Positions 44,315 through 55,881 are shown, numbered from the stretch's first letter. The stretch: 64,000 nucleotides of DNA from Vibrio gazogenes (GCF_023920225.1 NZ_CP092588.1:1-64000), one strand, 5' to 3'. Translations and numbers: made by a program. Notes: generated by a model from the sequence alone, not told the origin.

Positions 44315-46339
44315 ATGTTTGGAAGATTAACACTGGACTCCATTCCATACCATGAGCCCATTATCATGATTACCCTCTCGGTAATTGCGGTTGTCGGTTT
44401 GGCCGTCGTGATTTGGGTAACGCGGCTTGGTAAATGGCAGTATCTATGGAATGAATGGTTTACTTCGGTAGACCACAAAAAATTAGGCTTTATGTACATT
44501 GCGGTCGCATTGGTCATGCTCATCCGTGGCTTTGCCGATGCGGTGATGATGCGAAGTCAGCAAGCGCTTTCTGCTGCTGGTGAAGCCGGTTATCTGCCGC
44601 CACATCACTATGACCAGATCTTTACTGCTCACGGTGTCATCATGATTTTCTTTGTGGCAATGCCACTGGTTATCGGTTTGATGAACATTGTTGTGCCGCT
44701 ACAGATTGGAGCGCGTGATGTTGCTTTCCCGTATCTGAATAACCTGAGCTTTTGGTTGTTTGTTGTGGGTGTGATTTTGACTAACCTGTCCTTGGGTTTG
44801 GGTGAATTTGCCCGTACCGGTTGGTTGGCTTATCCGCCGCTGTCAGGTATCGGTGCGAGTCCGGGGGTCGGGGTTGACTACTGGATTTGGGCACTACAGA
44901 TATCGGGTGTCGGGACCACGCTGACCGGGGTGAACTTCTTTGTCACCATTATGCGGATGCGTACACCGGGAATGCCACTGATGAAGATGCCAGTTTTCAC
45001 TTGGGCTTCATTGTGTGCCAACATTCTGATCATTATTTCATTCCCAATTCTTGCTGTTTCGATCGCACTATTGACGTTAGACCGTTATCTGGGTTTCCAC
45101 TTCTTCACCAACGATATGGGTGGGAACATGATGATGTATATCAACTTGATCTGGGCATGGGGTCACCCTGAGGTATATATCCTTATTCTGCCTGTTTTCG
45201 GTGTGTTCTCTGAAGTGACCGCGACCTTCTCGCGCAAAAAGCTGTTCGGGTATACGTCTCTGGTGTGGGCAACGATTGCCATCACGATTCTGGCCTTTAT
45301 TGTCTGGCTGCATCACTTCTTCACAATGGGCGCGGGTGCGAATGTAAACGCCTTCTTTGGTATCGCAACCATGATCATATCGATCCCGACAGGGGTGAAG
45401 ATCTTTAACTGGTTGTTTACGATGTACAAAGGACGCGTTCAGTTTACATCACCGATGATGTGGACAATCGGATTCCTGATTACATTCAGTGTTGGTGGGA
45501 TGACTGGGGTTCTGATGGCTGTTCCCGGTGCAGATTTCGTGCTACACAACAGTGTATTCTTGGTTGCGCATTTCCATAACGTCATTATCGGTGGTGTGGT
45601 CTTCGGCTGCTTTGCTGCAATTACTTACTGGTTCCCGAAAGCAACTGGTTTCACTTTGAATGAAACATGGGGACGCCGTGCCTTTTGGTGTTGGTTGATT
45701 GGCTTCCTGATGGCCTTCCTGCCATTGTATGCACTTGGCTTTATGGGGATGACGCGTCGTTTGAGTCAGGATATCAGCTCTGATTACTTCCCACTGCTTG
45801 CGACAGCTGCGATTGGGACAGCGATTGTTGCTCTTGGTGTATTGTGTCAGGTGACTCAGATCGTTGTTAGTATCAGAGATCGTGAGCAAAACCGTGATGT
45901 CACAGGCGACCCGTGGGATGGCCGGACGCTGGAATGGTCTACTTCTTCTCCACCACCGTTTTATAACTTTGCGGTGATCCCGAAAGGGGATGAGATCGAT
46001 GCTTTCTGGTATCAGAAACAGAAAGGAGAGCATTCGCTTGATGAAGAAATCGAATATGAACCGATTCATATGCCGAAAAACACCCCGACAGGTATGTATG
46101 TCTCTGCATGTTCTCTGGTCTTTGGTTTCGCAATGATCTGGTATATCTGGTGGCTGGCAGCGATTGGCTTTATCGGTATTGTTGTCACGAGTATTTGGCA
46201 TAGTTTTAACGACGACGTTGATTATTATGTTCAGGTGGATGAAATCAAAGCGATTGAAGATGAGCACCGCGCTCAAGTTGCGAAAGCAAAGGCGGCATCT
46301 CAATCGAAAGATGATATGGAGGTGAAGTATGCAGGCTAA
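44315..46339 (+). CDS. cyoB: Cytochrome o ubiquinol oxidase subunit I
   Basis: Catalytic subunit of the proton-pumping bo3 oxidase: low-spin haem b, high-spin haem o3 and CuB. 674 residues starting at the ATG at 44315 ([15 protein letters not shown], as in E. coli CyoB; GGGTGATGAGA upstream). About 15 TM helices; CuB/haem ligand motifs [17 protein letters not shown] and VAHFHNVI are present. The stop overlaps the cyoC start by 11 bp. Confidence 0.97.
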   Translation: MFGRLTLDSIPYHEPIIMITLSVIAVVGLAVVIWVTRLGKWQYLWNEWFTSVDHKKLGFMYIAVALVMLIRGFADAVMMRSQQALSAAGEAGYLPPHHYDQIFTAHGVIMIFFVAMPLVIGLMNIVVPLQIGARDVAFPYLNNLSFWLFVVGVILTNLSLGLGEFARTGWLAYPPLSGIGASPGVGVDYWIWALQISGVGTTLTGVNFFVTIMRMRTPGMPLMKMPVFTWASLCANILIIISFPILAVSIALLTLDRYLGFHFFTNDMGGNMMMYINLIWAWGHPEVYILILPVFGVFSEVTATFSRKKLFGYTSLVWATIAITILAFIVWLHHFFTMGAGANVNAFFGIATMIISIPTGVKIFNWLFTMYKGRVQFTSPMMWTIGFLITFSVGGMTGVLMAVPGADFVLHNSVFLVAHFHNVIIGGVVFGCFAAITYWFPKATGFTLNETWGRRAFWCWLIGFLMAFLPLYALGFMGMTRRLSQDISSDYFPLLATAAIGTAIVALGVLCQVTQIVVSIRDREQNRDVTGDPWDGRTLEWSTSSPPPFYNFAVIPKGDEIDAFWYQKQKGEHSLDEEIEYEPIHMPKNTPTGMYVSACSLVFGFAMIWYIWWLAAIGFIGIVVTSIWHSFNDDVDYYVQVDEIKAIEDEHRAQVAKAKAASQSKDDMEVKYAG

Positions 46340-46934
46340 TTCTGTTGCAGCTCACGCACATGATCACCACCATGATACCGGTGGTAACAAGCTGTTCGGT
46401 TTCTGGATTTATCTAATGAGCGACTGTATTTTGTTTGCATCGTTGTTTGCAACTTATGCAGTGCTGTCTAATGCAACCGCTGGTGGTCCCAGTGGTAAAG
46501 AAATCTTTGAGTTACCATTTGTTTTTGTCGAAACCATGTTGCTACTGCTAAGTAGTATTACTTTTGGTTTTGGCATGATTGCGATGAAACGCAAACAGAT
46601 CGGTGCCCTGAAGTTGTGGATGGTGATTACCTTCTTGTTTGGGGTCGGCTTTATCGGGATGGAAATCTATGAATTCCATCATTTGATTGTCGAAGGCTAT
46701 GGACCTGATCGCAGTGCGTTCCTGTCTGCATTCTTTACGCTGGTTGGAACCCATGGTCTTCACGTGACCTTTGGTTTGATTTGGTTGTTCGTATGTTTCT
46801 GGCAATTGAATACCAAAGGGCTGACTGACATGATCGAAACTCGATTTGGCTGTCTAAGCTTGTTCTGGCACTTCCTTGATATCGTCTGGATTTGTGTATT
46901 TACATTCGTTTATTTAGTTGGGGTGACATCATGA
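46329..46934 (+). CDS. cyoC: Cytochrome o ubiquinol oxidase subunit III
   Basis: A 201-residue five-TM subunit III of the haem-copper oxidase. It has a His-rich start (AHAHDHHHD), [20 protein letters not shown], and [16 protein letters not shown]. Overlaps cyoB by 11 bp and cyoD by 4 bp (ATGA), indicating coupled translation. Confidence 0.95.
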   Translation: MQANSVAAHAHDHHHDTGGNKLFGFWIYLMSDCILFASLFATYAVLSNATAGGPSGKEIFELPFVFVETMLLLLSSITFGFGMIAMKRKQIGALKLWMVITFLFGVGFIGMEIYEFHHLIVEGYGPDRSAFLSAFFTLVGTHGLHVTFGLIWLFVCFWQLNTKGLTDMIETRFGCLSLFWHFLDIVWICVFTFVYLVGVTS

Positions 46935-47245
46935 GTAACCAACACGCTGACTCAGGAGTGAAGGGATATGTGATTGGCTTTGTTGCCTCTCTGATCTTAA
47001 CGATTATTCCTTTTTACTATGCTGCGACACAAAGCCTATCGACCGGGACGACATTTGCTGTTCTGTTCGGTTGTGCCATTGTTCAGGTGATTGTTCACTT
47101 TGTCTACTTCCTGCATATGGAAACCAAGACGAGTGAAGGTCGCTGGAATTTTATTTCACTGGTGTTTTCCGCGATTGTTGTTCTGATCCTGATAGCGGGT
47201 TCTATCTGGATTATGTGGAACCTGAACATCAATATGATGATGTAG
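46931..47245 (+). CDS. cyoD: Cytochrome o ubiquinol oxidase subunit IV
   Basis: A 104-residue three-TM subunit IV ([28 protein letters not shown]). The ATG at 46931 overlaps the cyoC stop; an upstream in-frame ATG at 46892 lies deep inside cyoC and lacks a ribosome site. It stabilises the CuB centre in the E. coli enzyme. Confidence 0.94.
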   Translation: MSNQHADSGVKGYVIGFVASLILTIIPFYYAATQSLSTGTTFAVLFGCAIVQVIVHFVYFLHMETKTSEGRWNFISLVFSAIVVLILIAGSIWIMWNLNINMMM

Positions 47246-47255
47246 GCGCAGACTG

Positions 47256-48122
47256 ATGATTAAAGGGTATCTGTCGATCACCAAACCGGGCATTATCGTT
47301 GGGAACCTGATTTCTACGGCTGCGGGATTTTTTCTCGCAGCTAAGACTGAATCAGCAACATCAATGTTACTGCTTTGTACGCTGGCCGGTGTAGCTTTGA
47401 TCATCGCGTCAGGGTGTGTCATCAATAATATTTTTGACCGTGATATTGATAGCAAAATGGCACGTACCAGCCAAAGATTGTTGGTACGTGGTGAGATTAA
47501 TGTCGATCATGCATTTATCTACGCCATTGTCTTGCTACTTGCCGGAACAGCACTGCTGTACCAACAGACCAACCCACTGACCGCTGTTGTGGTTTTATTG
47601 GGTTATGTCTTTTACGTATTCTTTTATACGATGTGGTACAAGCGGATGTCTGTCTACGGCACACTGGTTGGGAGTATTTCTGGCGCAGTGCCACCATTGG
47701 CTGGTTATCTGGCAGTCGCCAATTACATCAGTCTCGAAGGTGTTTTGCTGTTTAGCTTATTCTGCCTATGGCAAATGCCGCACTCTTATGCGATTGCGAT
47801 GTTCAGGCTTCAGGACTACCGTCAGGCGGGGATTCCGGTACTGCCGGTGGTTGCAGGGATCGATAAAGCTCGCAAACATATGATGGCTTATGTGGTTGCC
47901 TTCAATGTGGTGGCGTTGGGGTTATACCTCGTCGGCAATACAAGTTACGAATACTTGGTCGTTGCTTCGGTTGTTTGCTTTATGTGGACCCGAGTGACGT
48001 TCCGTCGCATGACGTCGGATAACTTCGAAGCATGGTCAAAAACGGTGTTCAAGCACTCGTTGATTGTGGTGATGAGCTTCAGTGCCGTCCTCGGTATTGA
48101 ACTGATTCCACTGAGTTTCTGA
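47256..48122 (+). CDS. cyoE: Protohaem IX farnesyltransferase (haem O synthase)
   Basis: Makes haem O for the oxidase by attaching a farnesyl group to haem B; inner membrane. The 288 residues have about nine hydrophobic segments and the polyprenyl-diphosphate motif NNIFDRDIDSKMART (about 54-68), plus RLQDYRQAGIPVLP in a conserved loop. Last gene of the operon, 10 bp after cyoD, with a terminator (48151-48180). Confidence 0.96.
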   Translation: MIKGYLSITKPGIIVGNLISTAAGFFLAAKTESATSMLLLCTLAGVALIIASGCVINNIFDRDIDSKMARTSQRLLVRGEINVDHAFIYAIVLLLAGTALLYQQTNPLTAVVVLLGYVFYVFFYTMWYKRMSVYGTLVGSISGAVPPLAGYLAVANYISLEGVLLFSLFCLWQMPHSYAIAMFRLQDYRQAGIPVLPVVAGIDKARKHMMAYVVAFNVVALGLYLVGNTSYEYLVVASVVCFMWTRVTFRRMTSDNFEAWSKTVFKHSLIVVMSFSAVLGIELIPLSF

Positions 48123-48150
48123 GTCGCATAGATCGTCATATAAGCATTGT

Positions 48151-48180
48151 AAAGGCATCATTTGATGCCTTTATTTTTAT
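48151..48180 (+). terminator. cyo operon terminator
   Basis: AAAGGCATCA / TGATGCCTTT hairpin with TT loop followed by ATTTTTAT. Confidence 0.85.
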
Positions 48181-48371
48181 CACCTTCAATCACACATCTG
48201 TGAATTTTCTTGTCTATATGCTTTTCTGAATAGAACGCAACTGATTGTAAGTGTTTACTTACATTCTGATATTGTAACTTTGGAAGCCGTTGACTAAGTC
48301 TGGTTAAGACGAAAAATTGAGAAAAAAATATTATATCACTGGCACTTTGATTAGATATTATGTTATCAATA

Positions 48372-48387
48372 TGTGATATTTGTCACT
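48372..48387 (+). promoter_or_regulatory. CRP site upstream of malP
   Basis: TGTGATATTTGTCACT matches TGTGA-N6-TCACA with one mismatch, in the 527-bp gap 48123-48649. No clear MalT boxes (GGGGAKGAGG) could be assigned; a GGCGGAGGCGG at 48601 is only a weak resemblance. Nothing else is seen in the gap. Confidence 0.6.
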
Positions 48388-48649
48388 TTTTGTAGACTTT
48401 ATTGACTGGAAAAGACACAAGGAGTTCAATTTTACGACTAAGGTTACTATCTAAAGGTATTGTGAATCATGCCCAACACAGAAGTTGACATGCATCACAT
48501 TTCAACATGGTAAGGCTGCTGTATACCATATGATTTTTATGACTGAACGGAAGTGACTGCAACAGTCTCTTCATATCTGACATATCTTCGTTCCTAGACT
48601 GGCGGAGGCGGATTTCAGTCAGCTCGTTACCTGTTTGGGAGGGGTTACG

Positions 48650-51103
48650 ATGAAAGCAGTATTGCAGAAGTCGTTTGATAAGACGTTATTTCTGGAGAAT
48701 GTTAAGCGTCATCTGACATCAACTTACGCGACAACCGTCGAAAATGCGACTAAGCGCTCTTGGTATTTGGCCATGTCCCGCGCGTTAGCAGAACTCACCA
48801 CATTTGACCTATTGGAAACTGAGCAGGATGAGCGGATTCTGAATGCGAAAAGTGTCAATTATCTTTCTCTGGAATTTCTGGTTGGCCGTTTGACCGGTAA
48901 TAACTTACTCAATATGGGCGTTTATGAAGCTATTGCTGACGCCGTGGCTGATCTGGGGCTTGATTTAACCGACCTGCTTGAAGAAGAACGAGATCCGTCG
49001 TTGGGGAACGGTGGTTTAGGACGTTTGGCTGCTTGTTTTATGGATTCACTGGCGGCACAGGAATTTCCGACAGTCGGTTATGGACTGCATTATGAATATG
49101 GTTTGTTCAAACAGTCGTTCGAAGAGTGCCACCAGAAAGAAGCTCCGGATGCCTGGTGTGGGATTGAAGGATATCCGTGGGAAGTTGCACGACCAGAACT
49201 GGCACAGGAAATCGGTTTCTACGGTTATGTCACCACCGAAACGGTTGACGGGCAGGAAAAACGCAAATGGGTTCCGGGCATGACGGTTAAGGGGATGCCA
49301 TGGGATATTCCGGTGGTCGGATATAAAAGTGAGACGGTGTATCCGCTGCGTTTATGGGAATGTCGGGCGATTGCACCATTTTCTTTAGAAAGCTTTAACA
49401 ACGGCAACTACTTTGAGGCACAGCACGGTTTGATTGATGCCGGCAACATTACCAAAGTGCTCTATCCGAATGATAACCATGAAAAAGGGAAGACACTGCG
49501 TTTGATGCAGCAGTATTTTCACAGTGCTGCTTCTGTCCGGGATATTCTTCGCCGTCATCAGGCGGCAGGACATCAACTGGCAGAGTTGCCCCAGTATGAA
49601 ACAATTCAGCTCAATGACACCCACCCAGCTATTGCCATTCCTGAACTGATGCGGATTTTCGTCGATGAACAAAACATGTCTTGGGAAGATGCATGGGGCA
49701 TTTGTCGCCAGACATTTGCCTATACCAATCACACTTTGTTGCCTGAAGCGTTGGAGACATGGGATGAGGTGTTGATTCAGCGTCTGTTACCGCGCCATAT
49801 GGAAATCATCTATGAAATCAATCACCGCTTTTTACAGGAAGTTCGGGGAAAATGGCCCGGAGATGGTGATAAGCAGCAAAAGCTTTCGATTATTCAGGAA
49901 GGCTTTCACCGGATGGTGAGAATGGCAAACCTTTCTGTTGTCGGATCCTATGCGGTCAATGGCGTTGCCGCACTCCACTCTGCGTTGGTGAAACAAGACC
50001 TATTTCCCGAATTTAATGAACTGTATCCGAATCGGCTGAAGAATGTCACCAATGGCATCACCCCCCGGCGCTGGTTGCAGTATTGTAATCCGGGATTATC
50101 CCATCTCATTACCGAAAAAATAGGGGATCACTGGCCAGTTGCGCTGGATGAGCTCGCACAACTCACTCAATGGGCTGATGATAGCGAGTTTCAGCAGGCA
50201 TTTATGGCGGTCAAAAAAGACAACAAAGTCCGTCTGGCTAAGTGGGTCAAAGCCAATATGGACATTGAGCTGAATACCGACGCTATTTTTGATGTGCAGA
50301 TTAAACGGCTTCATGAATATAAGCGGCAACATTTGAATATGCTGCATATTCTTTCGCTGTATCACCGATTGCTCAATCATCCCGATTTTGACATGGTGCC
50401 CCGAGTGTTCATTTTCGCGGCTAAAGCCGCTCCGGGCTATTACCTTGCCAAAGAGATTATCTATGCGATTAATAAGATCGCGGAGAAGATCAACAGTGAT
50501 GAGCGGGTGAATGACAAATTGAAAATTGTATTCATTCCCGATTATCGGGTCAGTATGGCTGAGATCATCATTCCGGCAGCGGATGTGTCTGAGCAAATAT
50601 CAACGGCAGGTAAAGAGGCATCCGGGACCGGCAATATGAAAATGGCGCTGAATGGCGCGTTGACGATCGGAACGATGGATGGGGCAAACGTTGAGATTCG
50701 GGAAGAAGTTGGTGATGAGAATATCTATATTTTTGGATTAGAAGTCGAGGATATCAATCGTCTCAGAGTTAGCGGATACAACCCATTTGATTATTACAAT
50801 GCGGATCCGTTACTCAAAGCTTCGCTTGATTTACTGAACGGTGAAGAATTTACTCCCGGAGAACCGAGAAAACTCAGAGCCACCTATGAAAGTCTTTTGG
50901 ATGGCGGTGATCCTTACTTGGTGCTTGCTGATTTTGCTTCCTATATCGAAGCGCATGGTCAGATTGATGCGCAGTATCGCGATACGGCAGGGTGGGCGAA
51001 AAAAGCGATCTTGAATACAGCCTTGGTCGGTAAATTCAGTTCAGATCGAAGTATTCGTGATTATGTCGACCATATATGGAAGCTTAAATCGGTCCCACGC
51101 TAA
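48650..51103 (+). CDS. malP: Maltodextrin/glycogen phosphorylase
   Basis: PLP-dependent phosphorolysis of alpha-1,4-glucans to glucose-1-phosphate. 817 residues from the ATG at 48650 (GGGAGGGG upstream; an in-frame TTG at 48635 is less likely). GT35 features: NDTHPAIAIPELMRI, RIFVDEQNMSWEDAW, and the PLP-lysine region KEASGTGNMKMALNGALTIG. Followed by malQ and glgB. The order malP-malQ-glgB is the Vibrio chromosome II arrangement, so malP rather than glgP is the better name. CRP control is likely. Confidence 0.95.
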   Translation: MKAVLQKSFDKTLFLENVKRHLTSTYATTVENATKRSWYLAMSRALAELTTFDLLETEQDERILNAKSVNYLSLEFLVGRLTGNNLLNMGVYEAIADAVADLGLDLTDLLEEERDPSLGNGGLGRLAACFMDSLAAQEFPTVGYGLHYEYGLFKQSFEECHQKEAPDAWCGIEGYPWEVARPELAQEIGFYGYVTTETVDGQEKRKWVPGMTVKGMPWDIPVVGYKSETVYPLRLWECRAIAPFSLESFNNGNYFEAQHGLIDAGNITKVLYPNDNHEKGKTLRLMQQYFHSAASVRDILRRHQAAGHQLAELPQYETIQLNDTHPAIAIPELMRIFVDEQNMSWEDAWGICRQTFAYTNHTLLPEALETWDEVLIQRLLPRHMEIIYEINHRFLQEVRGKWPGDGDKQQKLSIIQEGFHRMVRMANLSVVGSYAVNGVAALHSALVKQDLFPEFNELYPNRLKNVTNGITPRRWLQYCNPGLSHLITEKIGDHWPVALDELAQLTQWADDSEFQQAFMAVKKDNKVRLAKWVKANMDIELNTDAIFDVQIKRLHEYKRQHLNMLHILSLYHRLLNHPDFDMVPRVFIFAAKAAPGYYLAKEIIYAINKIAEKINSDERVNDKLKIVFIPDYRVSMAEIIIPAADVSEQISTAGKEASGTGNMKMALNGALTIGTMDGANVEIREEVGDENIYIFGLEVEDINRLRVSGYNPFDYYNADPLLKASLDLLNGEEFTPGEPRKLRATYESLLDGGDPYLVLADFASYIEAHGQIDAQYRDTAGWAKKAILNTALVGKFSSDRSIRDYVDHIWKLKSVPR

Positions 51104-51199
51104 GGTGATGGCGTGGTATGCCGGCGGTGGTTGAGAACGGCTGACCATCGGACGCGAACGGTGACTAGAGTGTCATCACTTCATATCAGGGGAGCACCC

Positions 51200-53377
51200 A
51201 TGGAAATTGAACAAGACTGCTTATTGGCGGTCGCCCGTCAAGCCGGGATTGCCGAACGTTATACCAGTAATTTAGGCAAAGAATCGGTTGTCAGTCGTCA
51301 GACGCTTGAATACTTACTCAATGCGTTAGGTTACGAGACGCAGTCACAGGAAGCATTACTTCATTCGGCGGAGAGAATTCATAAACAACCGATACTGGAG
51401 CCGGTTTTGTTTGGTCAGGCCGATCAAGTCATCGAAGTGCCGTTGCATCTTGGCAGTAGTGCAAGAGAAAGTGATTTTCAGTGGACGCTGGAAACAGAGC
51501 AAGGAGAGCGTTACGAAGGTTACCTTCAGTCGCAGATTGTCAGCGATGCGCGTGATGAAGGCGGGCCGTTGGTTTTTTCTTTATCGACCGTGCTTCCCAT
51601 GGGGTATCACACCTTATTTGTGTTACGCAAAGGGCGTCAGAGCCCTTATCAGGCTCGAATCATTGTGGCTCCCCCTGCGTGTTTCAAACAACCCGCATTA
51701 CAGCAAGGAAAGAAATTGTGGGGCCCCAGTGTGCAATTGTATACCCTGCGCTCACAGCAGAACTGGGGGATCGGTGATTTCGGTGATTTGAAACGGCTTG
51801 TGATCAAAATGGCGGAATTGGGCGCAAATTTTGTCGGCTTAAACCCTATTCATGCTTTGTTCCCGGCTTATCCTGAAAGTGCTAGCCCATACAGTCCTTC
51901 TTCTCGTCGTTGGATGAACATTTTATACATTGATGTAAGTGCGATTCCTGAATTGAGCGACTGTCCAGAGGCACAGCAACGGATATCGAGTCCCGATTTC
52001 TGCCAACGCCTGAGTGCGGTCAGAGCCAGTGAGTGGGTTCAGTATACCGATGTTACTGCGCTGAAAATGTCCATTCTGCCGCTGCTCTATGCGACCTTCA
52101 AACATCAGCATTTGGATTCACTGACTGAACGTGGACAGGCATTTCATGATTTTGTTGAGCAAGGTGGTGAGTCCTTACTATCGCAGGCAGCCTTTGATGC
52201 CATTCATGCTGACCTGTGTGAGCAAGATGCCGATATTTGGGGATGGCAGGTTTTCCCCGAGCACTATCGGCATTTTCACTGTGCAGCGGTACAAGATTAT
52301 CTGCGCGAAAATCAGGAGCGCATCAATTTGTATCTTTACATGCAATGGATCGCTGATGAACAGATTCAGGAAGTCCAACGTGCTGCTGAAGCGCAGGGGA
52401 TGGTGATTGGACTCTATCGCGATCTTGCGGTTGGTGTTGCTGAATCCGGTGCTGAAGTTTGGGCGGATCAGGGCGATTTATTACTCGATGTCAGTGTTGG
52501 TGCGCCACCGGATGAACTGGGACCACTTGGGCAGAACTGGGGCTTGCCCCCACTCAATCCGCTGACGCTTAGACATCAGGCTTATGAACCCTTTATTCAG
52601 CTTCTACGTGCCAACATGAAATCTTGTGGCGCCTTGCGGATCGATCATATTCTGGGATTGCTGCGACTTTGGTGGATTCCCCGGGGAGAAAAGGCGACGG
52701 AAGGGGCTTATTTTTATTACCGCGTCCATGAACTACTCGCCATTTTAGCACTCGAATCTCACCGCCATCAGTGCAGTATCATTGGTGAGGATTTAGGCAC
52801 CGTCCCACAAGAAATCGTTGCTCTGTTAGCGGATGCCGGTATTTATTCCTATAAAATTTTCTTTTTTCAAACGGCTGAGGACGGGGGATATTTTTCTCCG
52901 GCCCATTATACCGTTCAGTCGATGTCTGTACTATGTACTCATGACATGCCGACGTTACGAGGGTTTTGGCACTGTCTTGATCTAAAAATGGGGCACGACA
53001 TCGGTCTTTATCCTGATGAGGCGCAATTCAAATTCAGAATGGATGTCCGCTTACATCATAAACAAGCGATTTTGGATTCGATCGCTGGGCATGGTTTGCT
53101 GCCTGAAAGTGTCGGACGGGATGCGATGACCGTACCGATGAGTGACGCGCTGTGTGAGGCCATGCATTTACATATGGCTGCCGGTGCATCGGCACTGATG
53201 AGTGTTCAACTGGAAGATTGGTTACAAATGGATAACCCCGTCAATATTCCGGGAACGGTTGAGGAATATCCCAATTGGCGACGTAAGCTCAGTCAACCGT
53301 TAGAAACATTACTTTCACAGCCCGAGATACAACGGCTGGCAGCACGCATTTCGGCGATGAGAGCACAACAACGGTAG
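51200..53377 (+). CDS. malQ: 4-alpha-glucanotransferase (amylomaltase)
   Basis: Transfers maltodextrin chains, releasing glucose and lengthening substrates for MalP. 725 residues from the ATG at 51200 (MEIEQDCLLAVARQAGI), preceded by AGGGGAG; an upstream in-frame ATG at 51113 lies directly after malP and would add 29 non-conserved residues. GH77 signatures: LYTLRSQQNWGIGDFGDLKR, GLYRDLAVGVAESGAEVWAD, the acid/base region GEDLGTVP and the C-terminal NIPGTVEEYPNWRRKL. It lies 96 bp after malP. Confidence 0.95.
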   Translation: MEIEQDCLLAVARQAGIAERYTSNLGKESVVSRQTLEYLLNALGYETQSQEALLHSAERIHKQPILEPVLFGQADQVIEVPLHLGSSARESDFQWTLETEQGERYEGYLQSQIVSDARDEGGPLVFSLSTVLPMGYHTLFVLRKGRQSPYQARIIVAPPACFKQPALQQGKKLWGPSVQLYTLRSQQNWGIGDFGDLKRLVIKMAELGANFVGLNPIHALFPAYPESASPYSPSSRRWMNILYIDVSAIPELSDCPEAQQRISSPDFCQRLSAVRASEWVQYTDVTALKMSILPLLYATFKHQHLDSLTERGQAFHDFVEQGGESLLSQAAFDAIHADLCEQDADIWGWQVFPEHYRHFHCAAVQDYLRENQERINLYLYMQWIADEQIQEVQRAAEAQGMVIGLYRDLAVGVAESGAEVWADQGDLLLDVSVGAPPDELGPLGQNWGLPPLNPLTLRHQAYEPFIQLLRANMKSCGALRIDHILGLLRLWWIPRGEKATEGAYFYYRVHELLAILALESHRHQCSIIGEDLGTVPQEIVALLADAGIYSYKIFFFQTAEDGGYFSPAHYTVQSMSVLCTHDMPTLRGFWHCLDLKMGHDIGLYPDEAQFKFRMDVRLHHKQAILDSIAGHGLLPESVGRDAMTVPMSDALCEAMHLHMAAGASALMSVQLEDWLQMDNPVNIPGTVEEYPNWRRKLSQPLETLLSQPEIQRLAARISAMRAQQR

Positions 53378-53561
53378 GTTGTGACAGGCGTCATCGATAA
53401 ATTGAATTGCTGTCACTCAATCATATCGGGTTGTTTTGTACACTGCAGATTAGGTTGTTTTATCAACAGATCGATTTTATCAACAGATTGACCGCGTCAA
53501 GATAGGGTATCGGTTTGCTTACGGGTAAACAGACAGGTTCGTTAGGCTAGGAGTAAGGATA

Positions 53562-55757
53562 TTGAAAACCGTTCAGAAGCAGAAGTTGACAAAAAAACAG
53601 CAGACTTATCAGAAACTGGTACAGGCTTCATTTGCTGATCCATTTGCCTTTTTAGGGCCATTTATTTCTCCCGAGCAAGGGGTTCTTCGCGTGTGGATGC
53701 CCGGTGCGCTCCAAGTTTTTGTGTTACTCGATGAACAAGACCCGATTGAAATGTCGCCGGAAGAGAGTGGTGGTGGTTTTATTCTCCAGTCGGAAACGGG
53801 GTTACGTTTGACCCACTACCGTTTGTTGGTGCGCTGGAAAGGGGGAGAGCAGATCCTTGATGATCCGTACCAGTACCATGCAATCTATGCCGAATATGAT
53901 GATTTACATACTCCAATTGAGATGTATCGACATCTTGGTGCGCAGTTCGTCACGCTGGAACGAGGCGGTAAGCAGATCGAGGGGATTCGCTTTTTAGTTT
54001 ATGCGCCTCACGCTTCATCTTGTTCTCTGATCGGTAACTTTAACCAGTGGGATGGACGGCGTCATCCGATGCAGCGACTTGATTATGGTATCTGGGGCAT
54101 CTTTATTCCGGACATGACGGAAGGTACACAATACAAATTTGAGCTCAAAGGTCCGAATGGTGAAGGGTTACCCCATAAAGCCGATCCGTGGGGATTCTAC
54201 GCTGAACAGTTTCCGTCATTGTCTTCTGTGACTTATGATCATGAGCGTTATGTCTGGCAGGATGAGGCTTGGCAAAACCGACCAATCACGGAAAAACGCA
54301 AAGAAGCATTGTCATTTTATGAATTGCATGTCGGTTCATGGAAACTTGGTCCTGATGGGCAATTTCTTAACTATCGGGAGCTGGCTGATCTGTTGGTTCC
54401 TTACCTGATTGATATGGGGTATACCCATGTTGAGCTGATGCCGGTGGCCGAGCATCCTTTTTACGGGTCGTGGGGCTATCAGCCGATAGGCTTGTTTGCA
54501 CCAACCAGTCGTTATGGTTCACCGGATGACTTCAAGTATTTTGTCGAGCAGTGTCATCAAGCGAATATCGGTGTGGTATTGGATTGGGTGCCGGCACACT
54601 TCCCGGCTGACGGACATGGTCTGAATAATTTTGACGGGACGCCGCTCTATCACGATCCGGACCCACGTCGTGGCTGGCATCAGGATTGGAATTCTTATAT
54701 CTATGATATGGGGCGTGAACATGTGCGCCGTTTTCTGGTTTCCAACGCGTTGTACTGGTTTGACCGATTCCACATTGACGGCATTCGGGTTGATGCCGTG
54801 GCTTCCATGCTCTATCTCGATTATTCGCGCAGCCATAATCAATGGATTCCGAATATTGATGGGGGACGGGAGAATTATGATGCCATCGCGACATTAAAAT
54901 GGATGAATGAGGAAGTATATAAACATTTCCCCAATGCCATGACCATTGCTGAAGAATCGACTGCGTTTCCCGGGGTTTCAATGCCGACATTTGTCGGTGG
55001 GCTAGGGTTCGGTTTTAAATGGAATATGGGCTGGATGCACGATAGTCTTGAGTATATTCAGCACGACCCGGTACACCGCAAATACCATCATAATGTGGTG
55101 ACCTTCCCACTGTTGTATGCATTCAGCGAAAACTATATTCTGTCGCTTTCTCACGATGAAGTGGTTTATGGCAAGCGATCCCTGCATAACAAAATGCCGG
55201 GGGACGAATGGCAGCAGACCGCCAATCTCAGAGCTTACCTTGGTTATATGTATGGTCAGCCGGGTAAGAAGCTCAACTTTATGGGCACAGAATTCGGGCA
55301 AACCGGAGAGTGGCAACATGAAAGCCAGCTCCAATGGTTCTTGTTGGAATATGAACGGCATCAGGGCGTGCTGAAACTGACTCAGGATTTGAACGCCCTA
55401 TATCGTCAGGAAAAAGCATTATATGAGAGTGACTCTGAGCCGGAAGGATTCGAATGGCGTCTCGCGGATGCTGCAGAGATCAGTATTTTGGCTCATGAAC
55501 GTATCAGTGAATCCGGTGAACGGATTCTCATCGTCAGTAATTTTACCCCGGTCCCTCATGATGCTTTCCGTTTGGGAATGCCGGTACAGGGGAATTACCG
55601 TCTGATTTTGAACTCAGATGATCAGGAATATTGCGGTAGTGGGTACAAGGTAGTCAGTGCTGCGACGACTGAACCGGTGGAGAGTCAGGGATTGACACAC
55701 TCACTATTGTTACGGATTCCGCCATTGGCGACGGTCTATTATAAATTAGAATCCTAG
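53562..55757 (+). CDS. glgB: 1,4-alpha-glucan branching enzyme
   Basis: Introduces alpha-1,6 branches in glycogen. 731 residues with a TTG start; AGGAGTAAGGA stands just before it and there is no competing ATG at the right spacing. An N-terminal region (1-115), CBM48 (about 135-220; [15 protein letters not shown]), the GH13 barrel with [15 protein letters not shown] (nucleophile Asp), TIAEESTAF (acid Glu) and [10 protein letters not shown], then a C-terminal beta domain. Separated from malQ by 184 bp that contain a 17-bp-period repeat (53458-53488) but no terminator. Confidence 0.95.
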   Translation: MKTVQKQKLTKKQQTYQKLVQASFADPFAFLGPFISPEQGVLRVWMPGALQVFVLLDEQDPIEMSPEESGGGFILQSETGLRLTHYRLLVRWKGGEQILDDPYQYHAIYAEYDDLHTPIEMYRHLGAQFVTLERGGKQIEGIRFLVYAPHASSCSLIGNFNQWDGRRHPMQRLDYGIWGIFIPDMTEGTQYKFELKGPNGEGLPHKADPWGFYAEQFPSLSSVTYDHERYVWQDEAWQNRPITEKRKEALSFYELHVGSWKLGPDGQFLNYRELADLLVPYLIDMGYTHVELMPVAEHPFYGSWGYQPIGLFAPTSRYGSPDDFKYFVEQCHQANIGVVLDWVPAHFPADGHGLNNFDGTPLYHDPDPRRGWHQDWNSYIYDMGREHVRRFLVSNALYWFDRFHIDGIRVDAVASMLYLDYSRSHNQWIPNIDGGRENYDAIATLKWMNEEVYKHFPNAMTIAEESTAFPGVSMPTFVGGLGFGFKWNMGWMHDSLEYIQHDPVHRKYHHNVVTFPLLYAFSENYILSLSHDEVVYGKRSLHNKMPGDEWQQTANLRAYLGYMYGQPGKKLNFMGTEFGQTGEWQHESQLQWFLLEYERHQGVLKLTQDLNALYRQEKALYESDSEPEGFEWRLADAAEISILAHERISESGERILIVSNFTPVPHDAFRLGMPVQGNYRLILNSDDQEYCGSGYKVVSAATTEPVESQGLTHSLLLRIPPLATVYYKLES

Positions 55758-55842
55758 GGTCATTTGCTTAGGATTCTAAGCGGCATGCCCCGCGCCGCGA
55801 TCAATACCCGTTCAGATTGAACAAAATTCAACCACGAAAGGT

Positions 55843-55877
55843 CAACAGCCCGATTTACATTGTAAATCGGGCTGTTG
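55843..55877. terminator. Perfect 35-bp palindrome with an embedded parS2 site
   Basis: Two 17-bp arms, CAACAGCCCGATTTACA and its exact complement, around a single T. The centre TTTACATTGTAAA (55854-55866) is a parS2-type site. It sits between the convergent glgB and dld genes and probably folds as a two-way transcription terminator as well as binding ParB2. T runs beside it are short. Confidence 0.75.
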
Positions 55878-55881
55878 TTTA

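Noticed and set aside
45542-46303. 253-codon minus-strand frame inside cyoB.
   Set aside because: Shadow of cyoB; the translation is rich in His, Arg, Asn and Thr with no domain or ribosome site.
54228-54242. ATGATCATGAGC inside glgB as an RctB 12-mer.
   Set aside because: Mismatched in the last part of the repeat and fully explained by Tyr-Asp-His-Glu codons; weaker than the 17.5 and 23.4 kb sites.
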